Shown piece after piece: positions 8,332-17,732 of a DNA stretch of 56,314 nt. The stretch covers positions 1-56,314 of the forward strand of contig DXIU01000061.1 of assembly GCA_019112765.1 (NCBI GenBank). The letters are read 5' to 3'. The DNA comes from Candidatus Mediterraneibacter norwichensis. GTDB lineage: Bacteria; Bacillota; Clostridia; Lachnospirales; Lachnospiraceae. The notes beneath the pieces were generated by a model. That model ran no database searches and was not told the DNA's origin. It worked only from the letters and a program-made list of their open reading frames with translations. Each line of letters begins with the position of its first letter. Within the stretch, counting starts at the first letter, position 1. The position numbers were made by a program, and so were the translations under genes.

Positions 8332-8920
8332 TTTCTCTTCTCTCCTTTTTAATTTCAGAAATCCCACCACTATGAGAAATGTTATTATGTATTTCAGCCG
8401 GCACTTTTTGCATAGTTTTTTTATCTTTGCATTCATGCCATGTATAGCCGTTTTCTTTCCTCCACTTTTTCACATCTTCCGGTGAACATCCTCTCTGTTT
8501 TGCCAGTTCAATATCTGCTTTATCAAAATTATCTTCTCGCCGTTCTGAAAATCCATCAATTTCAACTGTTCCTTTGCTGACCTCACTAAAATCAGGTTCG
8601 CCATCTTTAAAGGGGATACCATCGATTCTATATTTTTTCAAAATTTCTCCCCAGGTCTTATTTTCAGGATTGCTTTTCTGAGGTATATAATCCGGGTCAG
8701 GATACCATTTAGAATCTCCCCGTTCCCCATCCCAGCGACCATGCTCAAGCGGACAGTTTTTCTCTACATTTTTTACCAATGATTTATCATATTCTATCTC
8801 AGACAAGTCAAATTCTTTACCTTCTACACTTTTTCCAATTGGACATTCCGCGAAACGATCCGAATTCATTTCCTTAATTTCCTTTATTCCACTGATCTCT
8901 CCAAAATCCAAATTATTCAC
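8324..8920 (-). CDS. HNH/EndoVII-type nuclease toxin
   Basis: A 198-residue protein starting at GTG 8920, whose GTGA overlaps the stop of the ATPase gene. The C-terminal half matches a widespread toxin nuclease module: RWDGERGDSKWYPDPDYIPQ, KTWGEILKKYRIDGIPFKDG, RGCSPEDVKKWRKENGYTWH and the metal/His core EIHNNISHSGGISE. This module usually ends long secreted toxins of the LXG or Rhs type. Here it is nearly free-standing, with about 60 N-terminal residues that might be a recognition segment. No signal peptide is seen. Being encoded between a HerA-like ATPase and an immunity candidate suggests it is the effector of the cassette. DNase or RNase substrate is not decidable. Confidence 0.8.
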   Translation of the reverse strand: MNNLDFGEISGIKEIKEMNSDRFAECPIGKSVEGKEFDLSEIEYDKSLVKNVEKNCPLEHGRWDGERGDSKWYPDPDYIPQKSNPENKTWGEILKKYRIDGIPFKDGEPDFSEVSKGTVEIDGFSERREDNFDKADIELAKQRGCSPEDVKKWRKENGYTWHECKDKKTMQKVPAEIHNNISHSGGISEIKKERRENE

Positions 8921-11900
8921 CCCCTTCTTTTATTTTCCACCCATTCCTTATAGATTTTTTCCCGGACGTCAGCAGATTCCTTCTGAATGCTCATATCTTT
9001 CATCAGACAATGACCAATTTCAAGCATCTCATCCCTTTCTACCTCAGGTATAAGTTCCTGTATCATACGGAATAACACAATATCCAATTCGTCAAAATCG
9101 CGGCTTTTCAAAATGCATTCTTCGATTCGTTTCCGAACTCCCAAAATATCCGTAAGCTTTGCGGATAATGTTGAAAATTTTTCCTCTGTCCACAACTTCA
9201 AAGTTCCTATTTCTTTGTATTCTTCTATCTGAGATTCAATAAAATCAATATCAGAGATAGAAAGTTCAAGACCAGACAGATTTTTTTCGATCTTTTCAAT
9301 GCTTTCCACGCTAAACATCGGTTTATCCATCAGGCGACCACCCAAAAGGAATCTTACCATATCTCTTCTGATTTCTTCAATTTTACTTCCTTCTTCCGGA
9401 GTAAAATCATACTGTTTTTCTTCGAGCGCACATTTGCTGATCTTTACAAGAAGCGGATCCACCCAGTCATTCTGATAGATAACTGCTACTCCTTTCGCAA
9501 GTCTTGTTAATTCATCAATTTGTTCTTCATCCATTCCGGATGCATATCCCGCAAGTTCCCGATCACTTTTTTCAGGCAGCCTTAACAATATTTTTGTATT
9601 AGTATTTCTTACAACAGCCATATCAAGCAAAGCCGGAGACTGATCTGCTATAATAAACCCTTCTCCATAAGTTCGCATCTCAGCAATAGAATTCGTTAAC
9701 AACTCTACTGATTTTCCAAGCAGATTAGCACTTTCTGACGTTTGTTCCGTCGAAGTACGCTTCAGAAGATTATGGGCTTCCTCCAAAACCGTGATATGAG
9801 AAAGCGGACTGTTAATTCTCCCAGACTCCATTCTATATTCATTCAGGCGCATCACCATAATTCCCATGATCAATGCTTTTGTTTCCATCGAACCGACACG
9901 GCTTAGGTCAATAATAACATTTTTATCAAAAAGATCATAATCTTCTATGTCATTTCCGGTAAAAATAAGGCTATTCAGCCCAGTAGTCAGGGATTTCACT
10001 CTGGTCAAGAGCGCTCCGGCATAATCACCTTTACTATCTGCCGAATAATGCGACTCATTGATTACATGTTCAATTTCTTCAAGTAAATCCCGAAAGTTAG
10101 GAAATCTTTCTTTTCTTTCATTCGCAGATGTAGCCAGATTCCATCCTGCCTTTTCATATGCTCTTTCCAAGCCTTCTTTTAATATTGCAGGCATTGCCGC
10201 ATACATTGGCCAGCATACGCTAAATATTTCTACCAATCGATCCAGATGTTCCAGGACATGCACTCCTTCGGGAAAACGGAATGGATTAAGTCTCAAAAGA
10301 GGTGTTTTCCGGGGATTTGTACCGTATACGAAAACATCCTGATACTGACCGAAAACATTTTTATATTCTCCCTTTGCAGGCTCGATGACCATAAAAGGAA
10401 TTTCATAATGGGTTCGCAGCTGATTCAGGATTTCATATACAGTATTGCTTTTCCCTGATCCGGTTGAACCAGTTATAAACGTATGCATGGTCAAAGAATC
10501 CACATCAAGCTGTACTTCCGTCTGTGTCTCTTTTCCCATACTGTATACATTACCTATATATAATGTCCTCTTATTAGGCTGCTTATCGTATTTCACAACC
10601 TCCCTGCCAAATTCTGCATGTTCAATAACCGGAAATCCACAGACTGACCTGCGCGGAAGTCCCATTTGTATTGCCAGCTCATTACTGCTGATCAAAGTAG
10701 CCGGTGTAACCGGCATATCCGCTGATCTGGAATGATACACAAATACAGGATGGATAAAACTTGTAATATAGTCCCTAAGGACAGACAGACATTTTTTCTG
10801 TTCTTTATCCTGACTGCTCCAGAAATTTACAGCCGATGTCTCTACCCCGGACCTTTCTCCCCTCATCAAAGCGCGGTATGTACCCGCAGCCATCTCTGCT
10901 GTTTCCTGACTGTCAGAAAGGAAATAAGCTGCGCCTTCCCACATGCCCATGCTCTCACATTCTTCTATCCTCTTCAACTGCTGATCGATTTTTTCCAGAT
11001 TGTCTGCGATTGTTTTATTCTGCAGAGAAAGTTGAGTATTTTTAGACGTTCCGTCTGTATTACCTATCGTCCTTGTACTTGTATCAGTTTCAAAATCTGA
11101 ATGCCCTGTCGTCTCACTGTGACTTTCTGATTCGTTTTTCGATACAGTCTTAGAGTTTGTTTCTGATTCTGAATCTGTATTTGTTTCTGGCTGATACGCA
11201 GCAAGTCCGATCTGACCGACCATGATCGCTCCGGCTGCCGCCAGGCTGGCTCCGCCTGTTAATGGAGCCGTCAGGACACTCGCCGCCCCAAGCACAGCGG
11301 AACCAAAAGCTTTCACAAAAGAATCCGCCGCACTTACTTTTGACGTACCATGGCTTTCTGAATGGCTGTTTGTTTCAGACTCCGACATTCCTGATTGCGT
11401 GCCATTCGTTTCCGAATAGTTCTCTCCTGTTGTTTTCGCATGCGACAAAGCATCTGATATAGATAGCGCCCTATTTGTCCCGTACGATAGCTGTATGTTT
11501 GCAAACGGGGATATCTGCGTATAGATATTTTCATACGCATTCCTGACTTGCTCTAACTGATCAGACGATACATTCCTCGCAAGCACGATTGCCGTGTATT
11601 TTTGTCCCTGCATAGCTAGAGCAAACTTCTCAAGTCCCTGGAGAAACGCTTCGTTGTTATTAAAATCCTCATCCTTGTTTCCCGCGACACAAGATACTGT
11701 TGCGATATTTTTCCCTGGAATCCCTGCCAGTAGCGTTTCTGCCTCCGGATCAAGGATATCCATTGTTTTCACTCCTGGGAACTGTCCTGAAAGAGCATTC
11801 TTCAATGTATCTTTTAAGGATTTTGTCGTGCGAAGATTATCAAGGGATCTTACCCCCATATAAAAATCTGTCTTTTTCCCATCACTGTCCGCCATAATAA

Positions 11901-12258
11901 AAATTCCACAATTCAGACTCTGCACAGAACTGAAGACAGAGGCAAACTTATATGTTGAATATTCATTTTTTTGATAGACCATCTCCGTAATTTTAAAGAG
12001 GCGGATATCTCTGATTTTTTTCAGGCTGTCATCAAGCGGGATCAGATCCAGATCCGTGAGATTATACAGATATTTTTTTAAAACGATATCATCAATAAGA
12101 AGTCCTGCTTCATCAAGTCCGCTTTTCAGTTCTAAATAACTCACATCCGGCATAGATTCTCCACCGAACAGTTCTGCATGTGCTTTATCATCCAATACCT
12201 CAGGATTATCTGCCGGTATGACCGTATTGGCATTTCCAATCACGACTGTATCACTCAT
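8917..12258 (-). CDS. HerA/FtsK-like ATPase with Ser/Thr-rich linkers and hydrophobic insert
   Basis: The 1113-residue protein has an uncharacterised N-terminal domain (1-270). A low-complexity stretch rich in Ser, Thr, Glu and Asn follows (271-303), then a hydrophobic Gly/Ala segment (about 309-356, SAVLGAASVLTAPLTGGASL), then a second low-complexity stretch to about 410. The DUF87/HerA ATPase core has Walker A GSTGSGKSNT near 595, Walker B VLEEAH near 825 and an arginine-finger region RLPEKSDRELAGYA near 885. HerA/FtsK motors pump DNA or protein. The insert could anchor the protein to a membrane. It overlaps the glycine-zipper gene by 8 bases and the toxin gene by 4, so it belongs to their operon. 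Confidence 0.8.
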   Translation of the reverse strand: MSDTVVIGNANTVIPADNPEVLDDKAHAELFGGESMPDVSYLELKSGLDEAGLLIDDIVLKKYLYNLTDLDLIPLDDSLKKIRDIRLFKITEMVYQKNEYSTYKFASVFSSVQSLNCGIFIMADSDGKKTDFYMGVRSLDNLRTTKSLKDTLKNALSGQFPGVKTMDILDPEAETLLAGIPGKNIATVSCVAGNKDEDFNNNEAFLQGLEKFALAMQGQKYTAIVLARNVSSDQLEQVRNAYENIYTQISPFANIQLSYGTNRALSISDALSHAKTTGENYSETNGTQSGMSESETNSHSESHGTSKVSAADSFVKAFGSAVLGAASVLTAPLTGGASLAAAGAIMVGQIGLAAYQPETNTDSESETNSKTVSKNESESHSETTGHSDFETDTSTRTIGNTDGTSKNTQLSLQNKTIADNLEKIDQQLKRIEECESMGMWEGAAYFLSDSQETAEMAAGTYRALMRGERSGVETSAVNFWSSQDKEQKKCLSVLRDYITSFIHPVFVYHSRSADMPVTPATLISSNELAIQMGLPRRSVCGFPVIEHAEFGREVVKYDKQPNKRTLYIGNVYSMGKETQTEVQLDVDSLTMHTFITGSTGSGKSNTVYEILNQLRTHYEIPFMVIEPAKGEYKNVFGQYQDVFVYGTNPRKTPLLRLNPFRFPEGVHVLEHLDRLVEIFSVCWPMYAAMPAILKEGLERAYEKAGWNLATSANERKERFPNFRDLLEEIEHVINESHYSADSKGDYAGALLTRVKSLTTGLNSLIFTGNDIEDYDLFDKNVIIDLSRVGSMETKALIMGIMVMRLNEYRMESGRINSPLSHITVLEEAHNLLKRTSTEQTSESANLLGKSVELLTNSIAEMRTYGEGFIIADQSPALLDMAVVRNTNTKILLRLPEKSDRELAGYASGMDEEQIDELTRLAKGVAVIYQNDWVDPLLVKISKCALEEKQYDFTPEEGSKIEEIRRDMVRFLLGGRLMDKPMFSVESIEKIEKNLSGLELSISDIDFIESQIEEYKEIGTLKLWTEEKFSTLSAKLTDILGVRKRIEECILKSRDFDELDIVLFRMIQELIPEVERDEMLEIGHCLMKDMSIQKESADVREKIYKEWVENKRRG

Positions 12259-12862
12259 CTTTCTTGTTACCTCCCATCATTGAAGCAGCGATTCCTATTC
12301 CGGCCGCCGCGCCAACTGCCGCACCGGCAGCGATCCCGCCAACGATCACTTCACCTGCCGCTGCCATCCCCGCAACCGCTCCTACTGTGCCACCGATCAC
12401 CGCCCCTGCCACAGCGCCAGTTGCGTATACAGAGCATATATAATTTCCTTCTTTCTGGTCTCTCTTTTTCCGTTCCTGGTAAGTTTCTTTTTCTCCGATA
12501 GTTTCCCGCTTACCATTAGGCTTTCCAGATCTGGTACCTTGTGCAGTCCCCTGTGACCTTTGTGGCATAGGATAAAATTTTCTTACTACCGCTTTCAGTT
12601 TCTCTATTCTCTCTCGTGAAAAATTGGATATTACCTGAACCATAAGTTTATCCATATATTCTTCGGTCCACTTATCTCTATCTTCTTCCAGTTCACGCCC
12701 GTCGTGCGGTTCATAAATATCCATTACCTTCTCTGCCGCCTTCTCCATCTCGCTGAACTGTTGAAATGAAGGATCTACAATGAGGCTGTCCTTCATCATG
12801 ATTCGGACAAGACGGACATTTTTCTCATTTACAGCCTGATAAAAAGATTGCGTAAGTGCCAT
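12251..12862 (-). CDS. glycine-zipper membrane protein
   Basis: A 203-residue protein. The first 100 residues are helical and charged. A basic linker (residues 105-140) follows, then a C-terminal hydrophobic region of repeated small residues: GAVAGAVIGGTVGAVAGMAA and GGIAAGAAVGAAAGIGIAA. This is the glycine-zipper pattern of proteins that oligomerise in or perforate membranes. There is no signal peptide, so the tail probably inserts into the inner face of the cytoplasmic membrane. It lies 22 bases below the larger dynamin-like gene and overlaps the ATPase gene. A pore, anchor or scaffold role is inferred. Confidence 0.7.
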   Translation of the reverse strand: MALTQSFYQAVNEKNVRLVRIMMKDSLIVDPSFQQFSEMEKAAEKVMDIYEPHDGRELEEDRDKWTEEYMDKLMVQVISNFSRERIEKLKAVVRKFYPMPQRSQGTAQGTRSGKPNGKRETIGEKETYQERKKRDQKEGNYICSVYATGAVAGAVIGGTVGAVAGMAAAGEVIVGGIAAGAAVGAAAGIGIAASMMGGNKKDE

Positions 12863-12884
12863 AATTCAATACCTTCCTTTCCTG

Positions 12885-15176
12885 CTAAATTGCCAGTATT
12901 GCTTCGACTTTATTCTTAATACTCTCAAGCCACTCCAGCCTTTCTTCACATTCCGCTATACGTTTCTCGGCATTTTCTTTATCAGTTGCATAGTTTTTCA
13001 ATTCTTGAAGTTTTGAATTCAGAACGTTATCCAATCTCCTGAACTCCTTCTCAAAGGCTCCTGCAATTTCTTTCGACTGCTTAGAAACATATTTTTTCAC
13101 ATGATCGCTGCTGCTCCAGAGGGATTCCTGGATCGGAGCAAAAAACTCCTGTACCATTTTCTCTACTTCTACGTATTCTACATCTTTGTACTTTGTGCAC
13201 CAGTATCCGCTCTCCTGGAACCATGTCCATGGTTTATACCATTTCTTTTCATAGTTTTTCACCCATTCTTTACCGTCTTCTACTTTTTTGGTAGCGACAT
13301 ATTTTCTGACTATTATATCCTGGTTTGTTACAACACTCCCTTCCATAAGCTTTAATGGTTCTATTTTAATCCCGCCCATAAGATTGGGATCAATCTCATC
13401 TGTAAGGGATTCCAGTTTTCTTTTATATTCATTTAAAAGGGCTGTACTTGTCTTGATCAGATGGTCTCTGACCAGATCTCCCATCTCATTTCGGAAATCC
13501 GGCTCCAGCCCGGCTGCAAATCTGTTCAGCCGGTCAATCTCGTCCTCTGCTTCCCTCGGACTTAATTCTTCACCCTGATATGACCGTATTTTTCTTGTGA
13601 TCCGATTCTGAAACCGCTCAATTATTTTCTCTTCTACTGTCCGCAGATCACCTTCTATATTTTTTAGTGCTTTGTCAACAGAACTTCGAAATTCCTGCGC
13701 CGTTTTGAGATCAGAAACTTTACCGGTGATCACATCAATCTGTGAAACTATTTCTTCGTTTTTCCCTTTATTTTTAGCAAGCTCTTTCTTTGTCTCCTCA
13801 AAACATCCTACCTCATCCAACTTATGCATAAATGTATCGACAATATTTTTAATCTTTGCTGTCTTCGCATATTTCTGCACATATTGGCGGATTGCTGCCT
13901 CAATAGAAACTACTCCTGTATGGATCAGTGCCTGCTTGTAACTGTCATTTTCTTCTATTGCCTTTTCCACCTCGTGCTGCATATTTTTCAAAATGCTGGC
14001 TGGAAGCGGTGAAAAATTCTCAAAATGCAAATCATCATTCCGATTCAATTTTCTTACTTTCAACTCTGTTTCATCCAATGTATCTTCATCCAAATCAGCA
14101 CCGCCCTCTGCGAGCCGGATATTAAGAGCCGGAAGAGCCGCTGCCGGGAACAGATTCGGATTAACAATCCCATGCTTCTTCAAATACATTCTGACACGCG
14201 CAAGCGTTTGCTCTGTCTGACCATCTTCTTTTCTTCTATCATCCATCTTATTAACAACAAAAATAAATCTGTCTTTTGATTGTTTTCCACCCACAGACAT
14301 ACTATCAGCTACTCGCTGTAAAAGTGCGTTATCGTCATCTGAGCCAAATGTTCCCTCCATAATGTAGAGCACGAGTGATTTTGAAGATTTTCCCAGGAAT
14401 TCGCTCTGCACCCGTCTGTGTTCCGGATCTCTGGAGTTATTAGGTCCCGGTGTGTCTATCAGCACCAGAGATACATCTTCAGCCGTTACAAACGGAATAT
14501 TTCCATTTGCTTTTATCAGCGAGACTTTCTCAGTCTGGTTAAGCCTTTCCATGATCTCCAGAGTCAGATCACTTTGCGTTTCCAGGAGACAGTTCTCCTT
14601 GTCGTAAACTTCCGCCTGCCATTTCTCGCTATCTGTATCTTTAATTCTGGTAATAATCGCCGTACATGCCTCCTGTTTTGATGGCATCAGCTTTTCTCCT
14701 AGCATTGCATTGATCAGCGTGGACTTACCCGCACTCATTGTTGCAACCACACAGACTTCAAAATCACTGCTCTTCGCATGCTGAAATGCATTTAATATTT
14801 CCGGATCCCGCAATTCATCAAACGGTCCCTTTCTGATTTTCTCAAAGACCTCTTCAATAAGCACCTCTTTGTCAGAAGTTTCTTTCGCCGGGATGCGTTC
14901 CAGCTTAACGACTATTCTTTCATCTTTTTCATGAGCCTGTACAAATACCTCTGTTAAATCTTCGTAGTCCAAAAGAGTTCCGTGGAATGTAATATCAAAT
15001 TCAATGTCATTATATTCTTCAATAAGAATGTCCGGGAGATCCTCCACCCATTCCTGCAGCCGGGAACCTCGTTCCGTTTTTTCACGCAGTTTACTGTTCT
15101 GTGCCAACGCGCTGCCATCTACTGTAATCTCTGTCTCCAGTTTATACGGATTATACTTGATGAAAATCTTTTTCAT
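12885..15176 (-). CDS. large dynamin-like GTPase
   Basis: The ATG at 15176 follows TTTGGAGG and gives 763 residues; an upstream frame start lacks a ribosome site. The first 80 residues form a separate small domain (KIFIKYNPYKLETEI onward). The dynamin-type GTPase has G1 ATMSAGKSTLINAM near 145, a Thr in the switch I region (EACTAIIT), G3 DTPGPNNS near 239 and G4 NKMDD near 309. A long helical stalk follows, with an aromatic patch near 640-660 (WVKNYEKKWYKPWTWF) that could be a membrane-binding paddle, and a C-terminal coiled coil. Bacterial dynamin-like proteins tubulate, fuse or repair membranes and often come in tandem pairs, as here. Confidence 0.85.
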   Translation of the reverse strand: MKKIFIKYNPYKLETEITVDGSALAQNSKLREKTERGSRLQEWVEDLPDILIEEYNDIEFDITFHGTLLDYEDLTEVFVQAHEKDERIVVKLERIPAKETSDKEVLIEEVFEKIRKGPFDELRDPEILNAFQHAKSSDFEVCVVATMSAGKSTLINAMLGEKLMPSKQEACTAIITRIKDTDSEKWQAEVYDKENCLLETQSDLTLEIMERLNQTEKVSLIKANGNIPFVTAEDVSLVLIDTPGPNNSRDPEHRRVQSEFLGKSSKSLVLYIMEGTFGSDDDNALLQRVADSMSVGGKQSKDRFIFVVNKMDDRRKEDGQTEQTLARVRMYLKKHGIVNPNLFPAAALPALNIRLAEGGADLDEDTLDETELKVRKLNRNDDLHFENFSPLPASILKNMQHEVEKAIEENDSYKQALIHTGVVSIEAAIRQYVQKYAKTAKIKNIVDTFMHKLDEVGCFEETKKELAKNKGKNEEIVSQIDVITGKVSDLKTAQEFRSSVDKALKNIEGDLRTVEEKIIERFQNRITRKIRSYQGEELSPREAEDEIDRLNRFAAGLEPDFRNEMGDLVRDHLIKTSTALLNEYKRKLESLTDEIDPNLMGGIKIEPLKLMEGSVVTNQDIIVRKYVATKKVEDGKEWVKNYEKKWYKPWTWFQESGYWCTKYKDVEYVEVEKMVQEFFAPIQESLWSSSDHVKKYVSKQSKEIAGAFEKEFRRLDNVLNSKLQELKNYATDKENAEKRIAECEERLEWLESIKNKVEAILAI

Positions 15177-15178
15177 GT

Positions 15179-16486
15179 TTAATTTCCTCCAAACAGTATT
15201 TTTTCCAGCCCATAAAGGCCGCATCTTTTTTCCATTTCCGTAAAAATATTATCTGCCGGATCCATCGATACACCGTCATAATACACCGACAGATCATACA
15301 TTTCTCTCTTAAACTTTCTGCAAAACAGCATATGCTCATCTTCCTCATCTTCGGTAAGCTCATCTTTATAATATTTCCGTTTCAAAAGATAACCAAAATA
15401 TGCCGACAGCGGACAAATAATAGGATTTTCATATCCCAAACGTGCAAGATCACTCTTTACTCCTACAATACTATCTTTTATATTGTCATCTGCCTGTTTA
15501 AAATCATCAAGTTTATTTACCACAAAAACCGTTTTCTCAGGAGAAATATTTTTACGCAGCCACCTTAAATAACTTATTTCTTCATCCGTTCCTAGTTTAT
15601 TCGCATTGAGAATATAAACTACCTTATCATACTGCTCAGTCATAAGCATCTTTTTGGTAATTTCTCCATGATGCCTGTTTACTGCTGAATTCACTCCTGG
15701 AGTATCAATAATTCTGATCCGTCTTATTTTCGAATCTAAAGAACGGAAAAATGATGCAACAAAAATTTCATTTTGCCATCCCATAGACCTGATATAGTCT
15801 TCCGAGACATCCAATGATGCATGTCCACTGTGAATATGTATGCGTCCATCTTCAAACGGTTTATTAAGGTAATAACACAGAGCCCCTGTACAAGCTTCCT
15901 GTGCTGTCTTTGCCATATTTTTCCCTGTTAATGCATTGATCAGCGTAGATTTTCCAGCACTCATATTTGCAGTCACAACAATTTTAATTTCAGGTTCTTC
16001 CAGAAATTCAATATTTCTGTAATATTGCTCAGGAAGATTTTTCAAAAAATAATATTCTGTACCAAGTTTCCTGTTTACAATCAATCCATTCAAAAAATCA
16101 TCGATTTTTTTGCACTCATTTTCTTTAAGATGCCTTTTAAAATATCGTGACGCCTGTATGGTCATTTTTTTATCCAGACATATAAGCGCGATATCACATA
16201 GGAGCATATAACTATATTTTTTTCTCCATTTTAATGCATGCGAGCCTATAAGGGACATAATCGCATTGTCCGCATCTATTTTCGGATTATATTTATATGC
16301 TTTATTTTTCAATAGCTGGGTTTTATATTGATCCAGCCGCTGCATAGTTTCTTCAGATTGATCTAACTGCCCGACTATGTATTCCAGCACAGAATAATAC
16401 AGCGCTTTTAATTTAAATTTTACATGTATCATCGGATGATCATCTATTAACAATGATGATACAAAACATCGGCTATCACATTTCAT
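15179..16486 (-). CDS. small dynamin-like GTPase
   Basis: ATG 16486 lies 8 bases behind GGAGG and gives 435 residues; an ATG five codons upstream has no ribosome site. Residues 1-165 are a helical domain without known motifs. The GTPase follows: G1 ANMSAGKSTLINAL near 172, EACTGAL as the switch I region, G3 DTPGVN near 261 and G4 NKLDD near 325. Almost no stalk follows the GTPase, so it probably works with the larger dynamin-like protein encoded 2 bases downstream. No membrane segment is seen. Confidence 0.8.
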   Translation of the reverse strand: MKCDSRCFVSSLLIDDHPMIHVKFKLKALYYSVLEYIVGQLDQSEETMQRLDQYKTQLLKNKAYKYNPKIDADNAIMSLIGSHALKWRKKYSYMLLCDIALICLDKKMTIQASRYFKRHLKENECKKIDDFLNGLIVNRKLGTEYYFLKNLPEQYYRNIEFLEEPEIKIVVTANMSAGKSTLINALTGKNMAKTAQEACTGALCYYLNKPFEDGRIHIHSGHASLDVSEDYIRSMGWQNEIFVASFFRSLDSKIRRIRIIDTPGVNSAVNRHHGEITKKMLMTEQYDKVVYILNANKLGTDEEISYLRWLRKNISPEKTVFVVNKLDDFKQADDNIKDSIVGVKSDLARLGYENPIICPLSAYFGYLLKRKYYKDELTEDEEDEHMLFCRKFKREMYDLSVYYDGVSMDPADNIFTEMEKRCGLYGLEKILFGGN

Positions 16487-16590
16487 TATCACATCCTCCA
16501 TATAAAAGATGCCCAGGTCAAAAGTTCTGAGTCCACATGATTTTGCTCATAAGTTGATGGAAATTCTTGGAATTCATTCTAATATCTCCT

Positions 16591-17535
16591 CTACATTTTT
16601 ATTACTGAATCTCCCTGACTCCTTATCCACATATCTACACCTTGTCCAAAAACTTCCGCACCTATTATAAGTCCATCCTTTTCTTTCGATATAATCTCCG
16701 CTGTCGGAATCCGATCTAATATTGCATCAACATCTGTTCCGGTATACTTAAATTTAATTTTCTGTAATTTCCCACCATACATAAATTGTATTCGTTTTCT
16801 AAATTCTCCCTCTTCAAATCTTTCTGCATATGGGACAGAAAAATGTTCATTTAAGACTTCTAGTTCTTCCAATCTATCAACACGATAAATTGTCGGATAC
16901 GTATCTTCCGGATTTTGAAATTCATTTTCTTTATCAATATCATCGATAAATGCCGTCATATAAAAATAAAAGTCAGAAAACATAATTCCTACAGGTTTTA
17001 CTTTTCTCTCAACCATTTCCTGCTTCTTCATTTTTTTATAATGAATTTTCACATATTTCTGATTCATTACTGCTTGTTCCAGTATCCATAAAATATCCAA
17101 CAGTTTCTTTCCATGATGCAACTCAATATAGTGATGCATTTCGTTTCCAAGCACATCGCGAATCATTTTTTTATCTTTTTCATCAGAGCACAACCCAAGC
17201 ATTTTATAAATAATGGGGAAAAGTTCTGTTTTCATCAGCGCCCTGCTCTCCAACAATATCTTCCCAACTGCCAGAATCTCCTGCGGCTCCAGATTACTAT
17301 GATATTTTGTTTCCAATCTGTATCCGCCTTTTTTCTTGTCAAATACAATCTCCTGTATTTCACCGGTCGTATTTTCACAGTTTTGCAAAAAATTTTGAAT
17401 ATCCGCTATGTCACGCTGGATTGTCCTCGGCGCCACTCCATACTGCGATGCTTCATCAAGTTTGTTTATAACCTTCCCCGCTTTAAGCCTTGAATAAATT
17501 GATAAAATCCGTTCCGATTTGTCTTCTGCTATCAT
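16591..17535 (-). CDS. WYL-domain transcriptional regulator
   Basis: A 314-residue protein with an N-terminal winged helix (KSERILSIYSRLKAGKVIN then APRTIQRDIADIQNFL). A middle WYL domain (QAVMNQKYVKIHYKKM, then VKPVGIMFSDFYFYMTAFI) and a C-terminal WCX-like extension follow. WYL proteins sense ligands, possibly nucleotides or nucleic acid, and often control phage-defence and DNA-damage systems. It lies 104 bases upstream of the dynamin-HerA operon on the same strand. Two GACA-N5-TGTC palindromes sit just upstream of its start, and a third copy lies at 22042, ahead of another small gene. It probably controls itself and the operon. Confidence 0.85.
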   Translation of the reverse strand: MIAEDKSERILSIYSRLKAGKVINKLDEASQYGVAPRTIQRDIADIQNFLQNCENTTGEIQEIVFDKKKGGYRLETKYHSNLEPQEILAVGKILLESRALMKTELFPIIYKMLGLCSDEKDKKMIRDVLGNEMHHYIELHHGKKLLDILWILEQAVMNQKYVKIHYKKMKKQEMVERKVKPVGIMFSDFYFYMTAFIDDIDKENEFQNPEDTYPTIYRVDRLEELEVLNEHFSVPYAERFEEGEFRKRIQFMYGGKLQKIKFKYTGTDVDAILDRIPTAEIISKEKDGLIIGAEVFGQGVDMWIRSQGDSVIKM

Positions 17536-17591
17536 CCCGCCCTTAAATCCTCCTGCATAGTTTTCTTTCTTGTATTATAAAAACTAGCATG

Positions 17592-17636
17592 GACATATTC
17601 TGTCATCGAAAATATTTTCTAAAGACAATTTTTGTC
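17592..17636. promoter_or_regulatory. two GACA-N5-TGTC palindromes (candidate WYL operators)
   Basis: GACATATTCTGTC (17592-17604) and GACAATTTTTGTC (17624-17636) are 32 bases apart start to start, about three helical turns, directly upstream of the WYL gene. A third copy, GACATTTTCTGTC, occurs at 22042-22054. Confidence 0.6.
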
Positions 17637-17652
17637 ATCCGATTCCATATTT

Positions 17653-17718
17653 TGTCCTATGTTAAGACATACTTTTTTGTTTATTAGTATAGCATTATTA
17701 ATGTCCTATTACAAGACA
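17653..17718. promoter_or_regulatory. two TGTC-N9-GACA palindromes (candidate XRE operators)
   Basis: TGTCCTATGTTAAGACA (17653-17669) and TGTCCTATTACAAGACA (17702-17718) share 14 of 17 bases. The second overlaps the ribosome-site region of the XRE gene, and the first lies near its probable promoter. The arrangement fits autoregulation by the XRE protein. Confidence 0.6.
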
Positions 17719-17732
17719 GGAGCTTTTGAACT

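Noticed and set aside
10732-11100. 122-codon plus-strand frame inside the HerA-like gene
   Set aside because: It is a shadow of the ATPase gene, whose frame has Walker motifs and codon structure.
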